A program made the translations under genes and the position numbers. From positions 63,411 through 127,410 of the forward strand of contig NZ_LMCT01000003.1 in assembly GCF_001424875.1 (NCBI RefSeq): 64,000 nucleotides of DNA, read 5' to 3'. This DNA is from Kitasatospora sp. Root107. Its GTDB lineage: Bacteria; Actinomycetota; Actinomycetes; Streptomycetales; Streptomycetaceae. Below the pieces are notes generated by a model. That model was not told the origin of the DNA. It ran no database searches and saw nothing but the letters and a program-made list of their open reading frames with translations. Below, one piece after another: positions 17,222-26,026 of this stretch (position 1 is the first letter of the stretch; the number at the start of each line of letters is the position of its first letter).

Positions 17222-19075
17222 GTGTCCTCCACCGTGAAGCCGGAGCCTCCGACCACCACCCATGGCGAGCGCCCCGGCGCCGCCGCCCGTCTGCTCTCCC
17301 GCTGGCAGCCCAGGGCTGCCAGGGCGACCGTCTGGTATCTGCGTCTGCTGGCCCTGCTGAATCTGGTGGCGGTGCTCGCCGTCCCGTTCCGGGACCAGGT
17401 GCAGACGCACAACGAGGGCGAGTACTTCACCCCGTACCTGATGACCGCCGGGCTGACCTCGGCGGTGCTGTCGCTGCTGCTGGCGGTGGCGATGCGGCGG
17501 CGCAAGCGGGCCGCGTGGATCTTCAACACGGTGGTCTCCGGGCTGTTCTTCCTGCTCTACCTGACCGCGATGGTGTGGACGGACGACGGGGTCCGGTTCA
17601 ACCACCACCCGTTCAACTACTTCTCCACGGTGCTCACCGGGCTGTTCTTCCTGGCCCTGCTGGTCGGGCGCAAGGAGTTCACCTCCAAGGGCGACCGCTC
17701 CAACCCGAGGGCGGCGGTGGCGGCCTTCGTCGGCGGCTTGCTGCTGGGTGGCGGGATCGGCGCGCTGCTGGTCGGGATGACCAACACGGTGGCCGGGGCC
17801 GGCTTCGGTGACCGGTTCGGCTACTCGATCGCCCGGATGATCACCGTCCAGCCGACCGAGCACGCCTCCAGCGTGATCTCCGTCCCCACTTGGGTGAACG
17901 GGTCGATCAACCTGATGAGCGCGGTGCTCTTCCTGCTGGTGATGTACGTGGCGTTCCGCTCGCCGCGCGGTCAGGAGCTGCTGACCCCTGCGGACGAGCT
18001 GCAGCTGCGCGGTCTGCTGGAGAAGCAGGGCGAGCGCGACTCGCTCGGCTACTTCGCGCTGCGCCGGGACAAGGCGGTGATCTTCTCGCCGAGCGGCAAG
18101 GCCGCCGTCGCCTACCGGGTGCTCGGCGGTGTCTCGCTGGCCTCGGGCGATCCGATCGGCGACTCGGAGGCCTGGCCGGGCGCGATCGACGCCTGGCTGG
18201 CCGAGGCCCGCGAGCACGCCTGGGTCCCCGCCGTGATGGGCGCCTCCGAGGACGCCGGAGTGATCTACGCCCGGCACGGCCTGGACGCCCTCGAGCTGGG
18301 CGACGAGGCGATCGTCGAGCTGGACGAGTTCTCGCTGGACGGCCGCGCGATGCGGGTGGTCCGTCAGGCGTACAACCGGGTCAAGCGCGCCGGGTACACC
18401 GTCCGGGTCCGGCGGCACGAGGACATCCCCGAGGCCGAGATGGCCGAGCTGGTCCACAAGGCCGACCACTGGCGTGACGGCGCCACCGAGCGCGGCTTCT
18501 CGATGGCGCTCGGCCGCCTCGGCGACCCCGACGACGGCCGCTGCGTGATGCTCGAGTGCCACGACGGCGACGGCGAACTGCGCGCCCTGCTCAGCTTCGT
18601 CCCCTGGGGCGCGAACGGCCTCTCGCTCGACCTGATGCGCCGTGAGCGCGACACCGAGAACGGCCTGATGGAGTTCATGGTGATCGAACTCCTCCAGCGG
18701 GCCAAGGAGGTCGACCTCGAACGGGTTTCGCTGAACTTCGCGATGTTCCGCTCGGTGTTCGAGCGCGGATCGAAGCTCGGCGCCGGGCCGGTGCTGCGGC
18801 TGTGGCGCTCCGTCCTCGGCTTCTTCTCCCGCTGGTGGCAGATCGAGTCCCTCTATCGGGCGAACGCCAAGTACCGCCCGATCTGGGAACCCCGTTATCT
18901 GCTCTTCGAGAAGAGCAGCGAGATTCCCCGGATCGGCATCGCCAGCGCCCGCGCCGAGGGGTTCATCACCGCCCCCAGTCTTCCCGCCCTGTTCCGCCGC
19001 CGGCACGCCCGGCCCACCGCCGATTCGGCGGCTGCGGCCGGCCTGCCGGTCCCGGAACGCGGCGGGGAGGGATAG
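17222..19075 (+). CDS. DUF2156 phosphatidylglycerol lysyltransferase-like membrane protein
   Basis: A 617-residue protein with about six membrane helices in the first 250 residues and a C-terminal DUF2156 domain (about 265-585), the GNAT-like fold found in MprF/LysX. Typical pieces are GDPIGDSEAWPGAIDAWL, RGFSMALGRL, LDLMRRERDTENGLMEFMVIELLQRAK and LYRANAKYRPIWEPRYLLFE. MprF-type enzymes add aminoacyl groups to lipids, changing surface charge; substrate is not proven here and no tRNA synthetase domain is fused. The GTG start at 17222 has a weak ribosome site (GGAATTGAG). Confidence 0.85.
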   Translation: MSSTVKPEPPTTTHGERPGAAARLLSRWQPRAARATVWYLRLLALLNLVAVLAVPFRDQVQTHNEGEYFTPYLMTAGLTSAVLSLLLAVAMRRRKRAAWIFNTVVSGLFFLLYLTAMVWTDDGVRFNHHPFNYFSTVLTGLFFLALLVGRKEFTSKGDRSNPRAAVAAFVGGLLLGGGIGALLVGMTNTVAGAGFGDRFGYSIARMITVQPTEHASSVISVPTWVNGSINLMSAVLFLLVMYVAFRSPRGQELLTPADELQLRGLLEKQGERDSLGYFALRRDKAVIFSPSGKAAVAYRVLGGVSLASGDPIGDSEAWPGAIDAWLAEAREHAWVPAVMGASEDAGVIYARHGLDALELGDEAIVELDEFSLDGRAMRVVRQAYNRVKRAGYTVRVRRHEDIPEAEMAELVHKADHWRDGATERGFSMALGRLGDPDDGRCVMLECHDGDGELRALLSFVPWGANGLSLDLMRRERDTENGLMEFMVIELLQRAKEVDLERVSLNFAMFRSVFERGSKLGAGPVLRLWRSVLGFFSRWWQIESLYRANAKYRPIWEPRYLLFEKSSEIPRIGIASARAEGFITAPSLPALFRRRHARPTADSAAAAGLPVPERGGEG

Positions 19076-19098
19076 TCCTCCGCCGGGGGGCGGAGGAC
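19075..19098 (+). terminator. Hairpin terminator after DUF2156 gene
   Basis: A 10-bp perfect stem (GTCCTCCGCC / GGCGGAGGAC) with a GGGG loop overlaps the last base of the stop codon of the DUF2156 gene. Confidence 0.75.
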
Positions 19099-19272
19099 TT
19101 CCCGCCGCTACCAGCCGACCGGGGGAGACATTTCGGTTTCTGTCCCCCTGGAGGATGACCTGACTTCGACTCAGGAGCTGATGCGGCCCGTTTATCGGAT
19201 ACCTAGTGTTGATGTAGGACACCACGCATTAATGGGTGTGCGGGAAATGTAGGAGTGAGAACGGGGAAAACA

Positions 19273-20028
19273 GTGGTTCAGCAGGGGTTGCTCAGGCGGG
19301 CCGCAGTGGCCGAGTGGGGTGTGCTGTTCTCGACCGTCAGGTCGGAGATCGCGCGCAAGCGGTTCGCCGCCGTCCCACTGGCCACCACCGCCACGCTGCT
19401 GGTGCTGCTGTTCAGCATCGTCCAGCACCTGCCCGGCGGGGAGCGCTTCGTCACCCACGTGGGCGTGGTCAAGGCCGGTCTCCCGCTGGACGTCTCGCTG
19501 CTGCGCACCCCGCTCTCGCTGTACGTCCCCGCGCTCGACCTGCCGGTCTGGGGCGCGCTGGTGCAGGTCTTCCTGGTGTTCGGCCTCGCCGAGCTGGTGC
19601 TCGGCCGACGGCTGACCCTGGTGGTGGCCTACGTCTGCACGCTGGCCGGCACGCTGTTCGCCCGGATCGGCGTGGCGATCGGCCCGGACCACCTGTTCGG
19701 CTTCCCCGCCGCGGTGGCCCACGTCCGGGACACCGGCCCGTCCGCCGCCGTGGTCGCACTGGCGATCGTGGTGGCGATCCGCTGCCGGGCCTGGTGGACG
19801 GCCGGGCTGGTTGCTGCGGTGATGGTCGGTGAGGCGGTCGTGCTGCCCAACCTGGCCGGGCTCGAGCACGTGGTGGCGCTGCTCGCGGCGGTGCTGCTCG
19901 CGGCCTCGGTCGAGGTGTTCGGCGACTTCTGGCCCCGGGTGCTGGCCGGGGTCGGCGCCGCCACCCTGGTCGCCACCGAGGCCCGGCGCCGCCGGACCGC
20001 GGCGGCGACCGCCGCGGTCCGGGTGTGA
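19273..20028 (+). CDS. Rhomboid-like integral membrane protein
   Basis: The 251-residue protein has about six membrane helices and ends in a basic tail (ATEARRRRTAAA). Its pattern, including a lengthy loop after helix 1 (PLDVSLLRTPLSLYVPALDLPVWGALVQVFLVFGLAELVLGRR, here only as pieces), resembles actinobacterial rhomboid-like proteins found beside DUF2156 genes. I see no GxSG motif and no catalytic His in the expected helix, so it is probably not a protease. I chose GTG 19273 with CGGGG upstream; the GTG at 19255 directly abuts AGGA and lacks spacing. Confidence 0.7.
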   Translation: MVQQGLLRRAAVAEWGVLFSTVRSEIARKRFAAVPLATTATLLVLLFSIVQHLPGGERFVTHVGVVKAGLPLDVSLLRTPLSLYVPALDLPVWGALVQVFLVFGLAELVLGRRLTLVVAYVCTLAGTLFARIGVAIGPDHLFGFPAAVAHVRDTGPSAAVVALAIVVAIRCRAWWTAGLVAAVMVGEAVVLPNLAGLEHVVALLAAVLLAASVEVFGDFWPRVLAGVGAATLVATEARRRRTAAATAAVRV

Positions 20029-20070
20029 CGGCCTTCTGACGTCCGGTCAGCTCTGGTCGGCCGGCCCCGT

Positions 20071-22767
20071 TCAGTGCCTCGGCAGTGCCAGCTCGAACCA
20101 GACCACCTTGCCGACCGCCTTCCGGGCGGTGCCCCACTTCTCGGCCAGCTTGCTCACCAGGTTGAGGCCCCGGCCGTTCTCGTCCAGCTCCTCGGACGGC
20201 TCCAGCGACGGCAGGTTGTGGTTGTCGTCGCTGACCTCGACCAGCAGCTTGTCCACCCGGATCAGCTGGAGCTGGACGTGGTCCCTGGCCACCCGTACCG
20301 CGTTCGTCACCAGCTCGCTGACCAGCAGCTCGACGGTGTCGCTGAGCGCGGTCAGCTGCCAGGTGGCCAGCTGCTCGCGGACCAGCTGCCTGGCCCGGCG
20401 GACCTCGGTCTCGTCCACCGCCAGCTCCCAGGTCTGCACGTCGGTCGGGGCGACGCCGTCGAAGCGGGCCACCAGCAGGGCGATGTCGTCCTGCCGGTCC
20501 TCCGAGTGCAGCCGCTCCAGCACCACGTCGCAGGCCTCCTCCGGGCTCTGCTTCGGGTCGATCAGGTTGCCGCAGAGAGCAGCGAGGCCGGCTCCTATGT
20601 CGCCGCCCCTGACCTCCACCAGGCCGTCGGTGCAGAGCACCAGCATCGAGCCGTCCGAGACGTCGATCTTCTTCGAGACGAACGGCACCCCGCCGACCCC
20701 GATCGGAGCGCCGGACGGGATCTCCAGCAGCTCGCCGGTGCCGTCCGGGTGCACCAGCACCGGTGGCACGTGACCGGCGCTGGCCAGCTCGCAGGTCCGG
20801 TTGATCGGGTCGTAGACCGCGTACAGGCAGGTGGCCAGGTGGTCGTCGCCGAGCTTGTGGGCCAGATTGTCCAGGTGGCGGAGCAGCTGGCCCGGCGGCA
20901 GGTCGAGTGCGGCCAGGGTCTGCATCGCGGTGCGGAACCGGCCCATCGCGGCGGCCGAGAGCAGACCGTGGCCCATCACGTCGCCGACCACCAGGGCGAC
21001 CCGGCTGCCAGGCAGCTGGATGGCGTCGAACCAGTCGCCGCCGACCTCGGCCTTCTGGTCGCCGGGCAGGTAGCGGTGGGCGATCTGCACGCCGGGGATC
21101 TTCGGCGGGCGGGTCGGGATCATCGAGCGCTGCAGGATGGTGGCGGTCTTCGCCTCCATCCGGTGCAGCCGGGCGTTGTCCAGCGAGAGTGCGGCCCGGG
21201 CGGCCAGCTCGCGCAGGGTGGCCGCGTCGGCGTGGTCGAACGGCGCCCGATCGGGCAGCCGGAGCAGCTTGAGGATGCCGAGCACGGTGCCCCGGGCGGA
21301 CAGCGGCAGCACCAGCATCGAACGGCCCATCACCACCGGCACCAGCTCAGGACCGCCGAGCGAGGCGGCGTAGTCCACCGCGACGTCCGGGTTGATCACC
21401 GGGACCAGCACCGGCTGGTTCTCCTGCAGGGCCAGGCCCGGCGGGGTGGAGCGCGGCATCGCCAGCAGCGCGCCCTCCTCCAGGACGTGCTCCCACTGGC
21501 CCACGGTGGCGTTGAAGGCCCGGGCCACCCGGCGCAGCATGGTGCTGTCGGAGGGCCGGCTGGTCGGCAGCACCGAGTCCGAGATCAGGCCGTCCCGCAG
21601 GTCGACGCAGGCGAAGTCGGCGATGCTCGGGACCAGCACCTCGCACAGCTCGCGCGCGGTGGTGTCCAGGTCCAGCGTGGTGCCGACCCGGTTGCCGACC
21701 TCGCTCAGCAGGGCGAGCTGCTCGCTCGCCGGACTGCTGGTCAGTACCTCGACGGCGGGCGGGTCAGCGGTGGTCGAGTCGGCGGCGGGCGAGTCGGCGG
21801 TGGGCTGCGGCGGGACGGGCTGGTGGACCCACCCGCCGCTGCCGTTGATCCTGGTGCGGTCGGCTGCTGACTCGATGGCGGGGCCTCCCGGGGTAGGTCC
21901 GGTGGACGTGCTGGAGCTCGCGTCACGCGGGGCGGGGACCGATCCGGCGCCGTTGGCCAGCACCTGGAGCGAGCCGTTGGAGGACGGGCGCAGCGGCTCG
22001 GCCGGGCGCCGCCCGGCCCGCGGCTGGGCGGCCCGCTGCTGTGCGGTCGGGTACCGGCGGCCCAGGCCGGTGGCGGCGGCCCTGGCGGTGCCGGTCGGCT
22101 CGTACGGCTGCACCGGGAGCCGGGTGGTGGCGTCCACCCAGAGGGCCGGCAGGCCGGCCGTCCGGAGCTGGCCGAGCAGACGGTGCCTGCGCTCCTCCGA
22201 GCAGGTGGGCAGCAGGGCGGCCAGCGGCCCGGTGTCGCCCTGCCCGGCCGGGGTGAGGTCGGGGCGGAGCCGGTGCAGGCCGCCGACCGGGCCGGCGGAG
22301 GGGGTGAACGGGAACTGCCGGCTGCCGAGCGCGATCCGGGGCCCGCCGGCCCGCAGCGGCCGGGCGTCGGCGGCCAGCGCCAGCAGGCCGCGACCGGTGG
22401 GCTCGGTCAGCGGGTAGGCCCACCAGAACACGTCGCGCAGCCGCTCCTCGCGGTCCACCACGGCCATCGCCCCGGCCCACGGGGCATTCCCGGTCTGGGT
22501 CAGGTCGTCCAGGGTGTCCAGTGCGTCGCACCTGCGGGCGGCGCCGGCCGCCCGGTGGGCGATCTCGGGCCGAGGCTCGACGGCGGGCAGCAGCCCGGAG
22601 GCCGTCCGCCCGAAGGCCACCTCGGCCCGGTGGCCGAAAAGCTCCTCGGCGGCCCGGCTCCAGTACGTGATCCGGCCGTCCGGATCGATCAGCACAACGG
22701 CCAACCGCACCAGGGCGGCAACTGACGGCTGGTCGGCCGACGGTGGGAAATCTGGCTGGTCCACCAT
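20071..22767 (-). CDS. SpoIIE-type PP2C phosphatase with PAS, GAF and HATPase domains
   Basis: A soluble 898-residue regulator: N-terminal PAS (about 12-110, AVVLIDPDGRITYWSRAAEELFG), a low-complexity middle (about 110-350), GAF (about 355-545), SpoIIE phosphatase (about 545-760; GGDWFDAIQLPG, VVGDVMGHGL, LVLCTDGLVEVRG, DDIALLVARF) and a C-terminal anti-sigma-type HATPase (about 770-898; ELVTNAVRVA, GRGLNLVSKLAEKWG). Such proteins combine phosphatase and kinase halves of a partner-switching circuit controlling sigma factors or anti-anti-sigma proteins. The partner is not in the window. ATG 22767 is chosen over a GTG at 22854. Confidence 0.92.
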   Translation of the reverse strand: MVDQPDFPPSADQPSVAALVRLAVVLIDPDGRITYWSRAAEELFGHRAEVAFGRTASGLLPAVEPRPEIAHRAAGAARRCDALDTLDDLTQTGNAPWAGAMAVVDREERLRDVFWWAYPLTEPTGRGLLALAADARPLRAGGPRIALGSRQFPFTPSAGPVGGLHRLRPDLTPAGQGDTGPLAALLPTCSEERRHRLLGQLRTAGLPALWVDATTRLPVQPYEPTGTARAAATGLGRRYPTAQQRAAQPRAGRRPAEPLRPSSNGSLQVLANGAGSVPAPRDASSSTSTGPTPGGPAIESAADRTRINGSGGWVHQPVPPQPTADSPAADSTTADPPAVEVLTSSPASEQLALLSEVGNRVGTTLDLDTTARELCEVLVPSIADFACVDLRDGLISDSVLPTSRPSDSTMLRRVARAFNATVGQWEHVLEEGALLAMPRSTPPGLALQENQPVLVPVINPDVAVDYAASLGGPELVPVVMGRSMLVLPLSARGTVLGILKLLRLPDRAPFDHADAATLRELAARAALSLDNARLHRMEAKTATILQRSMIPTRPPKIPGVQIAHRYLPGDQKAEVGGDWFDAIQLPGSRVALVVGDVMGHGLLSAAAMGRFRTAMQTLAALDLPPGQLLRHLDNLAHKLGDDHLATCLYAVYDPINRTCELASAGHVPPVLVHPDGTGELLEIPSGAPIGVGGVPFVSKKIDVSDGSMLVLCTDGLVEVRGGDIGAGLAALCGNLIDPKQSPEEACDVVLERLHSEDRQDDIALLVARFDGVAPTDVQTWELAVDETEVRRARQLVREQLATWQLTALSDTVELLVSELVTNAVRVARDHVQLQLIRVDKLLVEVSDDNHNLPSLEPSEELDENGRGLNLVSKLAEKWGTARKAVGKVVWFELALPRH

Positions 22768-22985
22768 GAATTGGGTCTGCTCCCGCCTGGCCGCCGCTTC
22801 CTGTCTCTCCGGTCCCTGCTGCACCCTCCAGCGAAGCACGGTGAAGGGCGGCACTGAAAGCGAAACGGGGAGATTCGTAAGTATCAGTTGCGTGTCACCC
22901 TCCGTGCGCCCCGTTGTACCACCGGTTCACCCGGCGGCGCCCGGGTAGGGTGACAGGCCGTATCCCCCGGACGGAGGCACAGCAG

Positions 22986-24146
22986 GTGAGCGCGGAGAGC
23001 AGCAGCCCCGTCCAGTGGGCGGATCAGGAGCGGTGGCAGCTCGAGGAACGGGTGGCGGCGACCGAGCTGGCCTGGTTGACGCTGGAGGTGGACGTCGAGA
23101 CCCTGCGGGTCGAGATCGACAACTTCGCGCTGATCCACCATCAGCTGCTCGGCCCGCTGTACGCGCGGCTGGACGAGCTGGACGCACTGGTCGCGGAGAC
23201 CGTGGCGGCCCGTACAGGTGCCACCGAGGACCTTCGCCGGGCGGCCGAGGCCAGGCAGCGGGTGGACGAACTTCCCGACCTGGACGCGCTCTTCGACAGC
23301 CTGCCGACCGAGCCCGCCGCCGAGCCCGAGCCGCCCCGCCGGGTCCGCCCCGGCAAGGACGCGCAGCGGCTCTACCGCGAGCTGGCCCGCCGGGCGCACC
23401 CGGACCTGACCACGGAACCGGCCGAGCAGGAGCGCCGGGTGGCCTTCATCGCCCGGGTCAACGAGGCGTACGCGCACGGCGACGCCAAGGCGCTGGCCGA
23501 GCTGACCGAGGAGTGGTCCACCGCGCCGGAGGCCGCCCCGGCTCCGGAGGCGCCCGACCGGCCGGACTGGCTGCGGCAGCGGCTGGAGTGGCTGACCGGG
23601 AAGATCGGCCGGCTGGCCACCGAGCAGGTCCGGCTGGAGAACACCCCGATGGGCGAGCTGCTGCGGCTCGCCCCGCAGGAGCCCGACCGGCTGCTGGAGG
23701 AGCTGGCCGACCAGCTGCTCGGCCAGGCCGCGGCCAAGCAGGCCGAACTGGACCGGCTGCTGGCCGGGCCGGGCGACAATGGTGTTGACCGCCAACGGAC
23801 ACAGGAGACCCAGACGATGTTCGCCCAGCAGCTCCCCACCACCGACGCCGCGTCGGTGCCCACCGAAGCCCCGCTGCTCGACGTCCGTGAGCAGGACGAG
23901 TGGGACGCCGGGCACGTGGACGGCGCCCTGCACATCCCGATCGGCGAGGTGGTCGCCCGGATCGAGGAGCTGCCGGACGCGAAGTTGTACGTGCTCTGCC
24001 GGGTCGGCGGCCGGTCCGCCCAGGTGGTGCAGTACCTGGTCGCCCAAGGCCGCGAGGCGGTCAACGTGGACGGCGGGATGTTCGCCTGGGAGGCGGCCGG
24101 CCGCCCGATGGTGAGCAGCGACGGCCGGGACGCCTTCGTTCTCTAG
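22986..24146 (+). CDS. J-domain protein fused in frame to a rhodanese domain
   Basis: One uninterrupted frame of 386 residues: a helical N-terminal region (about 10-95), a J-like domain (about 123-175) with HPD at 138-140 (RRAHPDLT), a second helical region, then from Met278 a complete single rhodanese domain with catalytic Cys338 (LYVLCRVGGRSAQ) and LLDVREQDEWDAGHVDGA. J-domains stimulate Hsp70; rhodaneses transfer sulfur. The start is GTG 22986 with GGAGG upstream. The ATG at 23817 has its own AGGAG 9 bases upstream, so the 109-residue rhodanese may also be made separately. Confidence 0.8.
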   Translation: MSAESSSPVQWADQERWQLEERVAATELAWLTLEVDVETLRVEIDNFALIHHQLLGPLYARLDELDALVAETVAARTGATEDLRRAAEARQRVDELPDLDALFDSLPTEPAAEPEPPRRVRPGKDAQRLYRELARRAHPDLTTEPAEQERRVAFIARVNEAYAHGDAKALAELTEEWSTAPEAAPAPEAPDRPDWLRQRLEWLTGKIGRLATEQVRLENTPMGELLRLAPQEPDRLLEELADQLLGQAAAKQAELDRLLAGPGDNGVDRQRTQETQTMFAQQLPTTDAASVPTEAPLLDVREQDEWDAGHVDGALHIPIGEVVARIEELPDAKLYVLCRVGGRSAQVVQYLVAQGREAVNVDGGMFAWEAAGRPMVSSDGRDAFVL

Positions 24147-24208
24147 TAGGTCAGGTCCTCGTAGGGCAGGATGACCGGGCACACCGCAGCCCGAGGGGAG
24201 ATCCGGCC

Positions 24209-24832
24209 GTGCGTACCTGGTCCACCCCAGCGCTGGTGGTGCTCTGTGCCACCGGGGCGGTGCTGCTCGGCGGCACCGCCCTGTTCCTGGCCGCGCTGTT
24301 CCTGCACTCGGCTCCGTCCAACGCGCTGTCCCAGCAGTACCGCACCGAGCTGGACGCGGTGATCTACCCGGAGTTCGAGCAGAACTGGCGGCTGTTCGCG
24401 CCCAACCCGCTGCAGCAGAACGTGACGGTGGACGCCCGGCTGCAGACCATCGCCGCCGACGGCACGGTGACCACCCAGGAGTGGGCCGGGCTGACGGCGG
24501 GTGACATCGCGGCGGTCCGGGGCAACCCGGCGCCCAGCCACGTGGACCAGAACCTGCTGCGCCGGGCCTGGGACTTCTACGACGCCACCCACCCGGCACA
24601 GGGGAACACCGGCCCCCGGGCCGGTCTGGCCGAGCAGTACCTGAAGCGGATCGCGCTCCAGCGGCTCGGCCCGGCCGCCGGGGGAGTGCGGCTGTTCCAG
24701 GTCCAACTACGGGTCGGGACAGCCGAGTTGGCCCCGCCCGAGTGGAGCAGGGAGCAGGTGGACAGCGCGCCGAAGTACCGCGAGCTGCCCTGGTGGCCGG
24801 TGGCCGAGGCCGACCTCGGGGGGCTGTGGTGA
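24209..24832 (+). CDS. DUF5819 family membrane-anchored protein
   Basis: The 207-residue protein starts at GTG 24209 with GGGGAG 8 bases upstream. A membrane segment (about 8-30) precedes an exported region containing FEQNWRLFAPNPLQQNV, the hallmark of DUF5819. The stop overlaps the start of the HTTM gene by 4 bases (GTGA), so the two are translationally coupled. The family has no established function; the fixed pairing with HTTM proteins suggests a common membrane complex. Confidence 0.82.
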   Translation: MRTWSTPALVVLCATGAVLLGGTALFLAALFLHSAPSNALSQQYRTELDAVIYPEFEQNWRLFAPNPLQQNVTVDARLQTIAADGTVTTQEWAGLTAGDIAAVRGNPAPSHVDQNLLRRAWDFYDATHPAQGNTGPRAGLAEQYLKRIALQRLGPAAGGVRLFQVQLRVGTAELAPPEWSREQVDSAPKYRELPWWPVAEADLGGLW

Positions 24833-26016
24833 GCACCCCGCAGCAGGACCCCTCACAACAGGACGTCGAGCAGCCGAGCACCGAGCAGCAGACGGAGCGT
24901 CACCTGCTGGGCGCCGTCCCGCGGCAGCGCGTCCGAACAGGCCGGCTCGACCTCAGGGCCCGCCACACGGGCAGGCTGCGCGCCGCCTTCGCCACCTTCA
25001 CCGGCCGCCCGCTCGCCCCGTACCAGGCGGCGGTGGCCCGGATCGGCTTCGGTCTCGCCTGGGTGGGCTACCTGATCCGGGAGTGGCCCAACCGCCGGGT
25101 GCTGTACGGCGACCGCTCGCCCTGGTCGGCGGAGCTGGCCGACCGGCTGCTGGCGGAGAACCACGCCTTCACCGTGCTGCCCTGGTTCCAGGGGCGGCTC
25201 TGGTTCGAACTGGTCTACCACCTGGCGATCCTGGCCGCCGTGCTGTTCACGCTCGGCTGGCGGACCAGGGCCAGCGGCGCGGTCTTCCTGGTCACCGTGC
25301 TCTCGCTGCAGAACCGGAACGTCTTCGTCGGCGACGGCGGCGACAACGTGATCCACCTGATGGCGGTCTACCTGGTGCTCACCCGCTGTGCCCGGGTCTG
25401 GTCGCTGGACGCCAGGCGCGGCCGGGACGGCGGGGCGGTCTGGCTCTGGCTGCTGCTCGGCGCCGTACTGGCGGCCGGTCCGCCGTCCTGGCCCTGGCTG
25501 CTCTGGCTGGTGGCCGCACTCTGGTGGTCCGTCAACCGGTGGCGCCCGGACGGCGAGCCGCGCGCGGTGCTGGACGCGCTGGCCACCATGCTGCACAACT
25601 GCGCGATGCTGGTGATCGCGGTGCAGGTGGTGCTGATCTACGCCACGGCCGGCTGGTACAAGGTGCAGGGCTCGCGCTGGCAGGACGGCACCGCGCTGCA
25701 CTATCCGCTGCACCTGGACTACTTCACACCCTGGCCCTGGCTCTCCGGGCTGGTCGGCTCCAGTCTGCTGCTGGTCTTCCTGTTCAGCTACGGCACGGTG
25801 ATCATCCAGGTCGCCTTCCCGTTCACCCTGTTCAACCGCCGGCTGAAGAACCTGCTGCTGGCCCTGATGATCACCGAGCACCTGGCGATCGCGGTCCTGC
25901 TCGGCCTGCCGTTCTTCTCGCTGGCGATGATCGCGGCCGACGCGGTCTTCCTGCCGACCGCCGCCCTGCTGTGGATCGAGCACCGGGTACGGGGTTCCAA
26001 GGGCCTGACCGTCTAG
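24829..26016 (+). CDS. HTTM-domain integral membrane protein (gamma-carboxylase-like)
   Basis: A 395-residue protein with a disordered N-terminus (about 1-55), then an HTTM (horizontally transferred transmembrane) domain: PYQAAVARIGFGLAWVGYL, LFTLGWRTRASGAVFLV, FVGDGGDNVIHLMAVYLVL and YATAGWYKVQGSRWQDGTALHY. HTTM proteins share their membrane core with vitamin K-dependent gamma-carboxylase, but bacterial members are mostly uncharacterised. GTG 24829 overlaps the DUF5819 stop. A FUSC transporter follows after 10 bases, so the run may be one transcript. Confidence 0.85.
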   Translation: MSTPQQDPSQQDVEQPSTEQQTERHLLGAVPRQRVRTGRLDLRARHTGRLRAAFATFTGRPLAPYQAAVARIGFGLAWVGYLIREWPNRRVLYGDRSPWSAELADRLLAENHAFTVLPWFQGRLWFELVYHLAILAAVLFTLGWRTRASGAVFLVTVLSLQNRNVFVGDGGDNVIHLMAVYLVLTRCARVWSLDARRGRDGGAVWLWLLLGAVLAAGPPSWPWLLWLVAALWWSVNRWRPDGEPRAVLDALATMLHNCAMLVIAVQVVLIYATAGWYKVQGSRWQDGTALHYPLHLDYFTPWPWLSGLVGSSLLLVFLFSYGTVIIQVAFPFTLFNRRLKNLLLALMITEHLAIAVLLGLPFFSLAMIAADAVFLPTAALLWIEHRVRGSKGLTV

Positions 26017-26026
26017 GCTGTGCGGT

